From Asterias rubens (taxonomy: Eukaryota; Echinodermata; Asteroidea; Forcipulatida; Asteriidae): a DNA stretch of 64,000 nt. The notes beneath the pieces are model-generated. The model searched no databases. It was not told the origin of the DNA and worked only from the letters and a program-made list of their open reading frames with translations. Each line of letters starts with the position of its first letter. Positions within the stretch are counted from its first letter, which is position 1. The stretch spans positions 4,441,214 to 4,505,213 of the forward strand of contig NC_047080.1 of assembly GCF_902459465.1 (NCBI RefSeq), in the 5' to 3' direction. Shown piece after piece: positions 1 through 13,489 of this stretch. Position numbers and translations under genes: made by a program.

Positions 1-1647
1 TGTGAAGGTAAATGCGTTTTTTCTTAATTAGGTATAAAAGACCATTACTGCAGGTAAATTAACCACAAAACCTTCGTTATTGCAATATGCATTGGAATGT
101 CTGTGTTTTCAAGTGTACGTTGGCTGGGACTCGAACCGTAGACGCTCCGCGGTCTATATAGAGTATGTCTAGGTTCTAGAGCACTGAGCGCGTCAGCTGT
201 ATGCTGGTTCGAATCCCATCATTGCCCTCGATCAGACTAGGCGATGCTGTTAATATCCCATTATTTCGCTGCAGTTACGTCAATTTTCTCAACCCGTCCT
301 CCGTATCCACAATACGGTATACGGATTAGAGATAACATGTTGATCACAACATTTACCGAAAAACCGATCAAACTTTCACACTCAATTTTCCTGAAACTCA
401 ATTTTGTACGCATTAATTGCATACGCCCCTTTTCAGGTAAAACTGTTGATACGCCTTTCTTCGTGATATGACGATATAACCCGTTCTGTGTGTGGTCCCC
501 CGCTTTAAAATGATCTCAAAAACCATAGCGTAAAAACAATTCATGAAATCCCACCTGTTTTGTTTTATATATATATTTTTCATTGCAGAAGAGTCGGCTA
601 TATATCGAACATAAAAGCGTGCCGCTATACAACAACAACGCAACTGAGAAATCAGAGTAATGAAAATGGGCATTTAGCGGTTTTTTTAGTGAACAATTCG
701 TGAAATCACACCTGTTTTTTTATTTTATTGTATTGCAGGAGAGTCGAATCATATTTGAACATGAAGCGTGATTGTAGAGACTTTCTCTACAACAACAACG
801 CGACCGTGAAATCATAGTCATGAAATAGTTGCATTTAGCGTGCTTTCTTTATGAAATGTAAATCGAGTTGAGTGATGAACCGAATGTTTTATAAACAGCG
901 GTAAAACATTTGCCGCGTAGATCTTTCCCGCGATGTGCATTGCCGACTTATAAGAACTGGTTCTCCAGTAAATGGATTATGTACGGCGGTTTGCGTCGCT
1001 CCCGTACACATGATGCTTTTTATTGGCAGTCTCTCATATTTAATGGTCTATCACAGCCTTTTCAATTTGACCAGGAATCTAATGAAGTTAGGTTCAACTG
1101 AGAAGAAATATCTACTTATGTATAATAAATGGAGTGATTAAATTGATGAAGTAGGTAACAAGTATAGTTAGGTGAGGTTTGCAGTAGCACCCATGTGTAA
1201 TCGTTTAAAAGTAGTGTTGGTTCTAAAAAGAACTGAAGTTAACAACTCAACATTTCGATCAGTATGCTCTGATCGTCTTCAGGAGAATGCTGGAATATGT
1301 TGGTAGATGCTGCTCAGGCTAGTAGAAAGTTTGAATCCATTCATGTAGGAAATGGGACATAAGTAATGCTATCATAATCGTATAACCACGCACCCCAAAA
1401 CCACAGTACTCGAAATACTGCGACTTCAGAACGAACTCGGATTTTTGTTTTAAAAGAAATTGTAAGCGTATTTAGATTATTCTGAGGGGTTTCTTCCAAC
1501 GAAGTAATCACTACGCGAACATGGAAGAGAATTTAACCCTTGTGTTTCTGGCATATACGGGCATCCTTCATCAGGCCTACGAGCAACAGTGATTAACTTT
1601 ATTTAACACGCATTCTTGGTTTATTATCAGAAATACATAATAAACTT

Positions 1648-2147
1648 TAAAGGCAGTGGACACTATTGGTAATTGTCAAAGACTAGCCTTCACAGTTGGT
1701 GTATCTCAACATATGCATAAAATAACAAACCTGTGAAAATTTGAGCTCAATCGGTCATCGAATTTGCGAGATAATAATGAAAGAAAAAACACCCTTGTCA
1801 CACGAAGATGTGTGCGTTTAGATATGATTCGAGACCTCAAGTTCTAAACTTGAAGCCTCGAAATCAAATTCGTGGAAAATTACTTCTTTCTCGAAAACTA
1901 TGGCACTTCCGAGGGAGCCATTTCTCAGAATGTTTTATACCATCAACCTCTCCCTCAAGTTCTTAACTTGAGGCCTCGAAATTAAATTCGTGGAAAATTA
2001 CTTCTTTCTCGAAAACTGTGGCACTTCCGAGGGAGCTATTTCTCAGAATGTTTTATACCATCAACCTCTCCCCATTACTCGTCACCAAGAAAGGTTTTAC
2101 ACTAATAATTATTTTGAGTAATTACCAATAGTGTCCACTGCCTTTAA
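1648..2147 (+). mobile_element. MITE family A, copy 1, with internal duplication
   Basis: The element has terminal inverted repeats: TTAAAGGCAGTGGACACTAT at the left end and its complement ending in CACTGCCTTTAA at the right. It carries the family's body landmarks, namely AACAAACCTGTGAAAATTTG, AAAAAACACCCTTGTCACAC and a central hairpin around a CTTGAGG palindrome. A segment of about 117 bp (roughly 1838-1955 and 1956-2071) is present twice in tandem. It lies in the first intron of the GABA-B-like gene. No coding capacity is seen, so it is a non-autonomous DNA element. Confidence 0.85.
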
Positions 2148-2203
2148 ACACATGGAGGTTAATAAATAAATGCACAAGTGAAAGGTGTTTGCTCGTGACT
2201 TAC

Positions 2204-2494
2204 CTGAGCCCATGCCCATATCATCTTCAACTCGTAGTCTGCTAACAGTCCCTCGAATTCATTCACGTGGTCTATGGCAATCTGTGTGGAGTTCACCATC
2301 ACGCTGTTAAAATAGTCTTCGAAGGGAAAGAAACCCGCAATGTAGATGGGCGTCTTGTTGCGGGGTGGCCCCGTCGTCGGCTGTGCCGCCGTGGTGCCCT
2401 GTGCCGTTATGTCCCGGGCACTCAAGAGCATTTGAAGGACTAAAAAGTCACAAACGGCGATCCGGACCAGTGGCTGAAACCAACGTGAATGCAT
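2204..2494 (-). CDS. GABA-B-like receptor, first coding exon (partial gene)
   Basis: The exon encodes about 97 residues from ATG at 2494 and ends at a good donor (CAG|GTAAGT, 2204/2203), so the gene continues leftwards beyond the window. The N-terminus has a hydrophobic stretch (IAVCDFLVLQMLL) that looks like a signal peptide, then a Thr/Pro-rich linker. Next comes the start of a Venus-flytrap ligand-binding lobe: PIYIAGFFPF, then a helix with IAIDHVNEF, then LLADYELKMI. In class C receptors of the GABA-B type these match the first beta strand, the first helix and the LPDYELKL segment of GABBR1. The known role of the family is a dimeric G-protein-coupled receptor for GABA at the plasma membrane. 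I could not find the next exon in 1-1650. A possible acceptor at 2516/2515 suggests a 5' UTR intron. It could instead be a GABA-B-related orphan receptor. Confidence 0.72.
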
Positions 2495-5400
2495 ATTGCC
2501 AGGTTTTTTTTAGTCTGTAAATAGAAAACAAAATCTTCAGAAATAAATCTCTTTTCCAGCCAAGATTTAACAATGTCTTCCCCACCGGACGATTGTAATC
2601 ATCAGCAAGCGTATTCCAACTTAATTTGGCCGAGTTTGCTCATTTTTATTTGCACGGTGCTATCAAGTCCAGCTTTGCATATTATACGCAATGTGGTTTC
2701 AGTTGCTCTGGACTGTATATCTCGGTATAGAGTTACGCTGAACGACCGGCGATATTACTGGGGTATAACCCATCGACGATAAGGAGGAACTCTCGCCTAG
2801 ACGACTCTTTGCAGCTGATGAACGTCGAGTGGAAGAACGAGCTGGTTTATGCACGGTGGCAGTCCAGTCCATACTGCTAAATGTTGACGCCGAGTGTCAT
2901 CCCTTACTTCGGGCTGTTATTCAATTTTCGGTTTATTACACGACTACCGTGCCTGATTTCGACTCGACGGGGCGGATAGACATGATCAGCACCACGAACC
3001 ACTCACACAATGTATACACCTTTTGGGTTTTACTCGCAATAACACCATGAGCTGAACACACAATGATGTCCCCCTTTTTCTCCCTCCTCGATGACTGCTT
3101 CCGACGAGTGTGCCAGGTTTACTCAAGTACGCAATGCTTCAGACCCTCAGGGTTAAATGAAGAAGCTAGGAGGGACCAACATGTTGCAGTTTGTGTCTTG
3201 AGTTACCATTAGGTTGCAGGCATGTCACAAGTGCATCGACTCTGAAGTCTCAAGTTACAGTAAAGCGATATCTTGAACTGCCTTAAATCCTGCGATCAAA
3301 CACATGAAAATGTCAAAAAATCCAAATGATGACCGTACAGCATCAATGAGTTGGTTTTTTTTTTATCATGGAGCAAGGACCAAACCACTTCAATTGGTGA
3401 TGATTTGTGCAACAATTCGAGTGGGTTCAGTTGACGTTCTGCGCTTTAAGGGGAAAATGCTATAACCACCTAAGATGAAGTCATCTGTGAATATTATGTT
3501 CTTCTTTGTATCGCGATTTAATCAGAACGAAGTACTGGACAGTACTGTTTAATATAAATAAAACCTTTCGAGAAATTGGGCAGTGCAATGAAACGCAATC
3601 TCATCCAATCGGCGTTGATGAAAATGTCCCTTGAGGCTCATGCCCCCAACCTATAAGGTCCCCACATCAACTCCTCTCAGCGACGACCAGTCAAAACTCT
3701 TGCGCCTCACCGTGTGACCTTTATGTCCGTCACACGATCACTAGTCCCAGTCGGGTTTGAATGAATACCTCGAGCAACCTGAAACGTGTCTTAATAACAA
3801 CCGATTGTAGAAAGCCCTGCCGATCGGTGAAAAGGTCTGGCTTGCCACGCGATGTCGCCCTCGGGTAGCTGCGGTGCGTTTGTACGGGTGAGTGGTATCA
3901 CTCTGAATGCTACACTATGCACGATATCGTAGTTAAATTCAGCACCAATTTGACGAGGTTGGTCGCACAGTACGAAGAGTGAATGATATCGCTTGTTACT
4001 GTACGCTATGGTTGCTACCTCTTACTGCAAGTGTGATACGTGTATACACACCACACCATCCATCACTATACAAGATTAAGGAAGTCCACGTGAGTAGGTG
4101 TGTCTATCTATACACCACCATGGACTTCTCTTGACATCCACCATCCCCAGGGGCATCAAACAACATGATGAGTAGCCCCCCGGTCACGACACAGTGTGAC
4201 GTCACACACGACTCTGTGAGATCGAACGAAACAACACAATCTTCACATCACAATGGGGATGAGTGTTGCAGCTACTGGGAGTCAATGGACACACACGGTG
4301 AGACCAAAAGCTGTAGATAGCTGGCATCGAAATACTATACCTGGTTTCACCGAATCCAAAAGCTCAACAAAGTTTTCATGACGTACATAAACTGTTTATG
4401 GGATGTGCTCCCCTCAGAACATCAGTGAATTGTCAACAGTGGAGCAGTTAAGGAAGCAACCGACGCGTCAGATGACTAAAGCCACAACTATTTTTTTTTT
4501 TTTTAAATAAAATTATCTGTTGCAAACAACTACCAACCAAAAGGACTGATGGTTTAAATGCACAAACAGTAAATGGCCTGACGTTTCAACCCTCTAGGAG
4601 AGTCTTTCTTGTAGGCTTTTTCTTGCACAGCATAATTGTATACCTTACACAATTATTAGTGTCCACCATTTTAAGGCACCACGACTCAATCCTTAAGTTT
4701 CCGAACAGGCTTTCAACGAGTATACAAGCACGAGATAAAAATAGAAATTCCAAATGAAACACACACACACGTACACACAAAATGTGCATCACTAACTTCA
4801 ACATAAGTCGATGTGGTTATGGATCCGACGGCCGGATCGCTAGCTTAACAATCTAATTACCCGTGTCCCCACCGTGGCCAAAGGATGGTATAGACATAGA
4901 GGTGTACATGACCGTATAATAATGAAGCAAGAACAATATTGATCCCAACAGTTAGGGCTACTGGTGTAGTCAAACAAGTAGGGTAATGAGGTAGGCGTTG
5001 TGGTCTTTACTCTTTCGTATTGTATCTGTGTACAGAGGAAGACTCCTATATAAGACTAGGTAATGAGGAAACCACTGTAGATAATCATACACGGGCCATG
5101 TTCACATTATCACCGAGCATAGGTATAGGTCGACCTTTATCGTGCTGCCTCCATCTTGGTCATACTCCTCGTATCGAATAGCAACAATAAACACTTATAA
5201 TCACTTTGCAAATAGGAACCAGACTATGTTGTTCTTCCAGCCTCGGTTTGGTAACATTGATATTAGTGGGTGAAATTCAAGATGGCTGCACTATCTATTA
5301 GCTATTCATGATGGATTAATATGTTTCAATTCAGTTCACATTTTTTTTTCCATACTTTCAAAAACACAGCATTACAGAATGCGTAATAGCAAGCAGATTA

Positions 5401-6430
5401 GTTTAAGATTTATAAAGTCAAAGAAAAGGAACAGTATGGAGGGCGATTTGATAAGCTGAGGCTTGTAGTTATCAGCCTGTGGACAGACAGAGACAAGATA
5501 AACGGACAAACAGAAGACGTACGAATAGGAACAAAACAACTCACAACCAACAACGCTTAATTGCACAAGATATTATGAAACGTTATACCAATAGCTAATA
5601 AGTGACAATAAAAAAACCTAGCTGTTTGAACTGTTCAACACCTCCTAAAAGTGAATAATTCGCCAAACTGAAATACAACTTTTACATGAACGACTGTGCT
5701 CGAGGAGACTAACATGCTTAAATCGATTCACAAGCGGTGCATTTCTACATTATAATTGAAAGCAACATGGCTGCAACCACGTGCATGGTAGACGGTAAGC
5801 AACCTTGGGTAATGGTCATTGATTGATGTGGTTATTTTGCACGACATTATTTGCCCATGCAGACTCAGCAGAGGCAATATATCTCGGCCACATACCGATG
5901 ACTGAGGTAGCGCTTGGTGGCGCCCTAGCTCAAACAAAGTCGGAGTGAGCCGATGAAAGAAAAAAGTATGCGATTTTACAGGTATTAACTAATTTTGTCA
6001 ATAGCAGGTTAAATCATCATGGTCTGAGATATGCATTAACTTTTCCGAACTGGTATAGACACAATTGTCAAACTATGGTCAAAAGTGAGTTCGATCATTG
6101 TTACATTTAAGGGCAGAACATCGTTGATTACGACTTATAGGATGTTGTCTCACCAAAACTGACTCTAATAGTCTGATAAATAATCCCATTAAAGAAATTT
6201 TACTCTCTGGAAGAGTGATTTTGTTTCCATACGTTGCTGTTATTAGAGCCTCAATGGCTGTAGCTCTAAATACAACGCACGCGATCTTCGAACACGCTTC
6301 ACGAGAATTCACGCTTCATTTTTGATAACAGTGATAAATCTCATCAATAAAACTTACATTTATGGTCATAACAATTACGGATTGATAAATCCTTCAACAA
6401 CGTAGTGACTTATTTAGGTTTACTCTGAGG
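2495..6430. other. No recognisable gene
   Basis: This is AT-rich unique-looking sequence upstream of the GABA-B-like start codon. Reading frames here are short and have neither family resemblance nor convincing splice context. 2495-2520 is probably 5' UTR with a nearby acceptor. Any upstream untranslated exons and the promoter of the receptor may lie here but cannot be placed. Confidence 0.5.
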
Positions 6431-6433
6431 TCC

Positions 6434-6593
6434 TTTACGAAACCACGGCTTCGGTTCCGGATTCGGTTAAGCCAGCTTGGCCCGCGGTTGTGTTTGGCAA
6501 TTGCGCGTGCTTTGCTTACGTGCTTCGTCATGGTTTCAGACGAGATAACGGAGCCTGAAGACGAGTCCAGAACTGAAGCCGTGGTTTCGTAAA
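6434..6593. mobile_element. Foldback/MITE element with 24-bp inverted ends
   Basis: The left arm TTTACGAAACCACGGCTTCG (6434 on) is matched in inverse orientation by CGAAGCCGTGGTTTCGTAAA-type sequence ending at 6593, with about 23 of 24 positions pairing. The interior is GC-richer than the surroundings and encodes nothing recognisable. Foldback MITE is the simplest reading. Confidence 0.65.
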
Positions 6594-7935
6594 TGGCCCA
6601 GCTCCAAAGCAAAAGACAGGGGCAGTAAACCAGTTGTGACGAAGGAGCAGTACCTCCTTCGCAATGGAGTATTTGATTGGTATATGAACTTCAACATCAC
6701 AGATAGAACGTGGCCTCATCATGTGGAGAACCAAAACCCTTTCGTGGCGCCATGGCCACAAAATACACACCGTTCTCCACTCTGAACTTGAATTCAATTT
6801 ATAAAACAAATTTTACGGGACTTCACTCAAATCACAACTGACACGCAGCCTCAGACAAAGTTTCCCGAGCTCCTCTAAAATCAACAAGAAATCCGTAAAA
6901 AGCATTTCCATTGCCATCACATCCGACGGCAATTAAAGTCGTTGGCTCAGTCCAGAAGTGTTTGTACAAATCTTGACAGGCACAAAGTAATTTGTGTAAA
7001 TTCTGGTAGTTTTGGAATGATGGGTTCGGACAGATGTCGTCGCCGAATGTCTACGTAGTAATATCAGGGGTATTATGGTGCACAGAACAACACAAACGTA
7101 TTAATCAACCCGATATAGACTTCTTTTATAGCCAAATATACAAATCAAGTTAAGACCACTTCCAGAAAGTAAATTTCATAAAGTTGGAGAATAATATTCT
7201 TAACAATAGCGTACGTGACCACTAGGTTTTACAGAGAGCTCGAATGTGTATAAATAAGCGTTGGGTGCACAAGCAAACAAATAAATAGAAAATGTGGTGA
7301 TGTCGTTTCAGAAAGTCTTCAAATATCACTGTTGTAACGGATATCTTAAATCAATATTACACGGCGAGGCTGGCAACGGCACCTTTTACATGCAGCGATA
7401 TCCAAATAAAATCACTTTTGAGAAGTATTAAATCCCGGGACCGGTCCTTTTTTACACAATTGCAAATTTGTACAAGCCACTCAAGACATGCACTCATCTT
7501 TTGCAGCCCGATTCAGAATGAACTTCTTGGTGATTGGATTATCTAAGACGTATGGGTCTGTAGGACACGCAATAATAAATATTAATGAGAAATACATAGT
7601 GAGTAAAGGATTAAATATAGAATGAGGACACATGAGTAAAATGTTCAATATAACATTGAGGACATGCGACACACACAAAAGGCGTGCGATTTGAAGGAAA
7701 CAATATTTATATTAATCGTGTGCATTAAAGTTCGAACCTTATGATGGATTATTGTAAATAGTCTATTAGAGGACACGCAATATAAATAGTAATGAACAAA
7801 TACAGTAAAAGTGTGAGAACAGGATTAAATATAAAATCAGGACACACACAATATAGGTGATATGCTACGAAACAAAATGATTTTGCGAGATACATGTGAA
7901 AATATTCGTATCTATGTGGCTCCACTGAGCTCCAT

Positions 7936-8192
7936 TTAAAGGCAGTGGACACTATTGGTAATTGTCAAAGACTAGCCTTTACAGTGGGTGTATCTCCACA
8001 TATGCATAAAATAACAAACCTGTGAAAATTTGAGCTCAATCGGTCATCGAACTTGCGAGATAAAAATGCAATAAAAAACACCCTTGTCACACGAAGTTGT
8101 GTGCGTTTAGACGGTTGATTTCGAGACCTGAAGTTCTAAACCTGAGGTATCGAAATCAAATTCGTGGAAAATTACTTCTTTCTCGAAAACTA
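7936..8192 (+). mobile_element. MITE family A, copy 2, right end missing
   Basis: It begins with the family terminus TTTAAAGGCAGTGGACACTA, continues through the conserved body and then stops abruptly after the CTCGAAAACTATC motif. The right half and right inverted repeat are absent, so the element is truncated. Confidence 0.8.
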
Positions 8193-9591
8193 TCAAGTGA
8201 GCCCATGATAAATGCACCCAATGCATGGGAAGGGGGCCATATGTATCAACGTTGGTTCCCACATAACCAAATAACGATTATCATATAACACAATGAGATA
8301 GTTTTAATATTAACAAACATATTAACCAACTCCGATGGAAAATTTACCGGGCTTCAAAACCTTCGGAGGTGTATACACAGCTGTGATAGGGCTTTCCTTA
8401 AAATGAAATAACGCCGAGTTAAGGGCTACACACCACATGCGTGTTTAAATCGCAAACTGGGAAGAAAGAAGGCCACGAAAGACTGCGTGGCTGGTCGAGT
8501 CCGGAGGTTTTATTACATTATAAACTCAAGTGTGCATCACGGACGTGCGATTGATAAGAGTGGCTAGCCGGGAATCGTGACTGAAAGGTTAAGGCCTGGA
8601 AAGACAACTATACGGCCTTTTTGGTGTTGTATTGTTTTCAATGAAGAAATAATATAGTTGACATCCTATAGAGCGAATTAAGTGGCATGAAGCATGCCAT
8701 TATGTTACAAGCACAAGGTCAATACATCACCAGTAGATCGTTTCCAATTATACAATTTTAAAAGCAATATTACAAATTGTGGCAAGGTTTCTCGAAGCTA
8801 CCGGACATGACTATCGCGGTATATATTTGTTGGTGTTGAGAAAATATGCATACAACAAAATAAAAAATCTTAAAATTAAGAGATAAAACAATGGCACCAT
8901 TTAGAAAGAATAATTATTGGCTTAAAGTGTAGACAAACAAAATAGGTTGTCCTATAATTTAAAACAAAAATAAAAAATAATAAATACATAACTTTACATT
9001 GCAAAACTTGGGGTGTTAAATTAACTAATGGGTATTGTTACTAATAATATAGCGAAGAGCTAATCCAAGAAAATCCAAAGGCAGAACCCCTTGTCTCAAT
9101 GATAAAGTAGATTTTGGTTATTCCAAGGGCATAATACACAACCCACCGGCCATACGGTGTTTAAGTCCGAAGCAAACTGCAATCACTGTCAGCACCAAAA
9201 CTGACATTCATATTGGCATTCAACAATAAATAAACAAAACTACCAACAGAGTTAACAGAGCTAACTTCAGGTAAAACAAGCAATATACTTCGCAAAGAGC
9301 CGTCGTTACCATTGTTGACTGAGCACACGCCATACAACGCCATTTTTGTATTTCAATTAACTGACGAAGACAATCAAAGAGTGAAATGCGTCACCTTATG
9401 TACACATTAAGGATTGTGTGCAAAAGACTTGTGTGGTTATAGGGTTCGTTTTCACACCTAGGTGGCTCAATTAATTTGCGTTTCCCGCCCGAACTTGACT
9501 GGTTGTCAGCCACGCTCAAGTTTGTTCCAAACAGTCTGGAGTTTATTAATTATAAACAGGATTGTAAGAGCTGACAAAAAATAGTCGTAGA
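8193..9591. other. No recognisable gene
   Basis: This is AT-rich sequence with only short chance reading frames. I see no exon with splice context and no clear repeat structure. Confidence 0.4.
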
Positions 9592-9785
9592 TAAAGCCCG
9601 GTTCATACTTCCTGCGAATGCAAATGCGATACGAATGTTGACGTCACAAATTCGCAACGAATTATTTGCAGCAGTTCAACTTTGTTCAACTCACTTGCGA
9701 ATATCGCTGCAAAAGGAGGGTTGCCCCGTCAAATTCAAGTCAAATTCGCTTCGCATTCGCATTCGCAGGAACCGGACTTAAACGT
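9592..9785. mobile_element. Foldback element (family G)
   Basis: The left segment GGTTCATACTTCCTGCGAAT is mirrored by CATTCGCATTCGCAGGAACC near 9770, giving an imperfect palindrome over about 190 bp. A related left half recurs at about 42127-42190 (GGTTCATACTTCCTGCAAAT), which supports a dispersed family. Confidence 0.6.
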
Positions 9786-9867
9786 TCATGTTTTGAGTAA
9801 TCAACCATCATGAAACTATACAAAGAAAGAGAGAAATTGGGCTAAAAGCAATCGCACAACATCGATA

Positions 9868-10217
9868 AACAGTATTGTCCAAAGGCCCACACTTCGTGTA
9901 TCGCAAATTATAAACAAAATAACAAACCTGTGAAAATTGAGGCTCAATCGGTCATCGGAGTCGGGAAAAAACAACGGGAGAACCCACCCTTGTTTCCGCA
10001 CGTTTCGCCGCGTCATGACATGTGTTTAAAATCAATCAGTTATTCACGATATCGAGAACTGATAATTGTTTAATGTTATCTCAAAAAGTAAAGCATTTCA
10101 TGGAATAATATTTCAAGGGAAGTCTTTCACCATTACCTTCTATAAACCCTGTAAGTTATTCTAAATCTGTGAACTTCTTATATTTGTTTTCTGTTCAGAA
10201 AGTGTCCAATGGCTTTA
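9868..10217 (+). mobile_element. MITE family B, copy 1, left end missing
   Basis: It shares CCCACACTTCGTGTATC, GGTCATCGGAGTCGGGA, CATGACATGTGTTTAAAAT and TTTCATGGAATAATATTTCA with four other copies in the window. It ends in the family terminus GTGTCCAATGGCTTTAA. The left inverted repeat (TTAAAGCCATTGGAC) is not present. Confidence 0.75.
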
Positions 10218-10872
10218 ATCCGCTGTGTGATACAGGAGAGAAAACAAGACATGCACACTTCAGCATGGCCTAAACATGTTGCTCTGAATTGTGTTTTCAG
10301 GTTTTCTGATACAAGTGTAACTTCAATTCAGACTAGAGGAAGATTATGAATAGTCTACACCCTTCCCAAAACCAATTGCTTAATACAACGACTAATACAA
10401 CTCTACTCGCTTGGCCATTACAAAGGACTGTGTCTTAATCAGGAAAAACTTTATTGCAATATATTATTAAACATCTATAAAGCTGAAAGTTGTACGGCAT
10501 CTTGCTAATGAAGTCGAGTTTGCAAGTTTGCCAGTTAGTAAAATGAAGTAGATATGACTTTGTTTTGGCGTCAGTCCGACTAAACTGGTACATTATTAGT
10601 CTCTTCATTGGTCATGCTTGTGAATGGTATGCGGAAACTATACATCCGCATTAGTGTAGGGACCTTGTCGTAGATAACAAATAAATTTTAATAATAATAA
10701 TGACCATTTATAGCACCGGTGCTCACTTATTCTGATGCTCAAATGATACGGATGATTACACCATAAACCATCTAAGCTCCCTGGGGACTATGCAATAAGC
10801 CAGGCAAGCAAATTAATCTGCACAGCAATGCATGTCATCACAGATAACCAATTTTACTCATAGGTGGAGAGA

Positions 10873-10874
10873 AC

Positions 10875-10912
<38 letters not shown>

Positions 10913-11990
10913 AAACTTATAAAGTGCACAAATCCACAGAAGTGCTCATGGCGCTAAAATACAAACAATAGCATCAATTAATATACAATAACAACAACAC
11001 AAATTAAAATGTAAACCTAAGTTGAGAGAAATCTAGAACATGTGGTATAGAATACAATAATACAAATGCAATATTTAAGAAAAACAATCCTAAAAGGTAA
11101 CAAAAATAACAATAATTAAACCATTGAATCAAATGCCTGTTTGAAGAGATGTGTTTTCAGTTGTTTTTTAAATTGGGTCAAAGAAACGGATGATTTTACT
11201 AGTGCAGGCAGTTTGTTCCATAGACGAGGGGCAGCATGTGAAAAAGATCGGTCTCCCCATGAATGTTTGGAAATGGGCTCAAGAAGGAGGCTAGAATTAT
11301 AAGACCGGAGTTTTTGAGGAGGATTGTATGAGCTAAGAAGATCATCAATATATGCAGGGGCATTACTGGTGAGCGATTTATACACGAAAAGCAAAAGTTT
11401 ATACTTAATCCTACTGCTTACTGGTAACCAGTGTAATTCTTTTAAAATCGGCGTTATATGGCAGGACTTTTTAGTTAAGGTAATAACACGAGCAGCATAG
11501 TTTTGAATACGTTGAAGACGTTCAATTTGAGTACAAGGAAGGCCATATAGAAGTGAATTGCACATATCCAGTCTAGAAACTACAACAGAGTGGACTATCT
11601 GCTCAGTTGCATTTTGTGTCAAATATTTCCTGACTTTGCCTATATTACGGATATGAAATGTTGTAGAGCGTGAAATACTAGAAATATGTGAACTAAGTGT
11701 CATGGAAGAGTCGAATATAACATCAAGATTGCGAGTTTTTGCAACAGCGGTGACTTCGAAGTCACCAATATTAATGTGGGGAATAGTCATTTTAGAAAGT
11801 TGTTGCCGTGAACCGAGTATAAGAAATTCTGTCTTGTGATCATTTAGCTTAAGGAAGTTGTCCTGCATCCAAACACGAATTTCAGAAACACATGTTTCAA
11901 TACGATTAATGCTCTCATCGGCAGAAATTTGTGATGGTTTAAAAGAGAAATATAACTGAGTGTCATCAGCATATACATGATATAGTTATA
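10873..11990 (-). mobile_element. 5'-truncated LINE with reverse transcriptase C-terminus
   Basis: The minus strand keeps an open frame of at least 250 codons (11868-11116) that extends upstream in frame to a stop near 11985. The catalytic YADD box is at about 11962-11973 (YADDTQLYF). It is followed by the LINE thumb/C-terminal pattern: LKLNDHKTEFLILGS, then HWLPVSSRIKYKLLL, then SFSHAAPRLWNKLP. These are typical of non-LTR retrotransposons of the CR1/L2/Jockey group. The polymerase palm before YADD and any endonuclease are missing, as expected for 5' truncation. Downstream lies about 240 bp of 3' UTR ending in an ATT microsatellite tail (10873-10910). The uninterrupted 250-codon frame suggests a fairly recent insertion. 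Confidence 0.88.
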
Positions 11991-13489
11991 GAATCAGTTA
12001 TAGTGATGGAAGTGTGTTGCTTAAATGTCATGAGGTGCGTTCGAACCTTCACCCCGATTATTGCACCACCATAACTTGAGTCAAGTACGGACGATGTGGC
12101 CTGTGACATCACGTACGTGTTTCCAAAAGAGCCACCAAGCCCGGGCTTTCTGCGTGTCCGATTTGTACACAGCTCCATGGAAGAAAACACAAAATCTTAT
12201 ATTAAAAATGACAGATTGTTCTGAGGTCCTTGTATTTTCATTTGTTTGGATTGCTGTATATTTTCCTGTTGTAAAATTGTTTATATTTTGGTAATTGTTT
12301 TGTTATGCGCTTGTGTACATTGTATGGAATGTGCGCAATATAAATGAATACATTATTATTATTATTAATTATTATTATCGCCCTGTTTGAACTTTATCAA
12401 CTTTTGATATGATGAAAGGGGGCTTATCTCAAAACCGTTCACATGTTACCTTTGTAACTCTAGGATTGATGTGGAAATTATGACACAAAATGTGAACTTT
12501 CCCATGACCAGTGCAATATCTTGTAAAGTGTATAAAAGTCCAAGAATACACGATTTCAAACAAAGGTCACATAGTGTATACCTGCCAGAACTTTAAACAA
12601 CGACACAACACACTGAAATTAGATTGCTAAAAAGTAAAATTATAAACTCAGGTTCTATTCCTTATAGATGAGTAGTATTTGCTGCCTCTTTGAGACAAGG
12701 AGGTGTGAAGTTAATCAGAGGGACTACAGTTTCATTAAACTGCAGTTTGCGTGAAGCGCCGACTTTGTTGTTTGTTGATAAAGAAGTTTAGATTGATCAT
12801 TATTTTGGGTGCGACTTCCAATAAAGGGTCCGTGTTGATGATCCTGATCCTCAAAGACAGTTGTGAGTAATTGAAATCTACCACAGAAAGTCGTCCTCGG
12901 CTCCTTTCCTATTGGAGAGTAAAGCTATTTCAGTGAATGATTACCTGAAAAAAACTAATATTGCGTACCCATGGAAATTATTGTAGGCCTACTTGTTCAT
13001 TTTCAAATTTAGACTGAGCTCACTGCTGTTTAAATAGAGCGCAGCCCGAAGGCATTGGGTGTTTACCAGCAACAATGTTAGATAATAAGGGAGAGAAGAT
13101 AAGTTATAATAAGAGGGGGAGTGATGGTGGGTTTTGGGTTTGATGACGCTTTATATACTACAGTAACAATCAGGCATGCCACTTTCTAACTGCAAATATA
13201 GGAATACCGATCACACTTAACTTTTGTTTTTTCTATGGTAGCGTTTTGAAAATAAAAAGGGCTGATCAGCTGAAAAATTGCCTGCCTGCACGATCATCCA
13301 ATAATGTGAGTGGTAATTTGGAGCTCAACCAAAGGCAATTATATAGGCAGGGATTGGTGATTGTGAAGCGGTAATAAAGTGAATAAGTAATGCAGTACTT
13401 ATTGGGATACTATTCCATTGGTTGTTGGAATAACTCTAAGTCCAATCTAGCTTTTTACCACAAACATATGGAACGCCAAAGAGGCATTT
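11991..13489. other. No recognisable gene; SINE/LINE-like tail near 12320-12380
   Basis: The stretch has no coding exon I can support. The motif ATGTGCGCAATATAAATGAA followed by a run of ATT units at 12329-12380 resembles the 3' tail of other repeats in this window (compare 37180-37215). The remainder is AT-rich. Confidence 0.4.

Noticed and set aside
118-215. tRNA gene near the left edge (TGGTTCGAATCCCA and GGGACTCGAACC)
   Set aside because: Forward and reversed B-box words are present but no complete cloverleaf can be drawn. More likely old SINE pieces.
6394-6809. Overlapping minus-strand frames of 72 and 93 codons
   Set aside because: They run through the 6434-6593 foldback element and show no protein-family signature.
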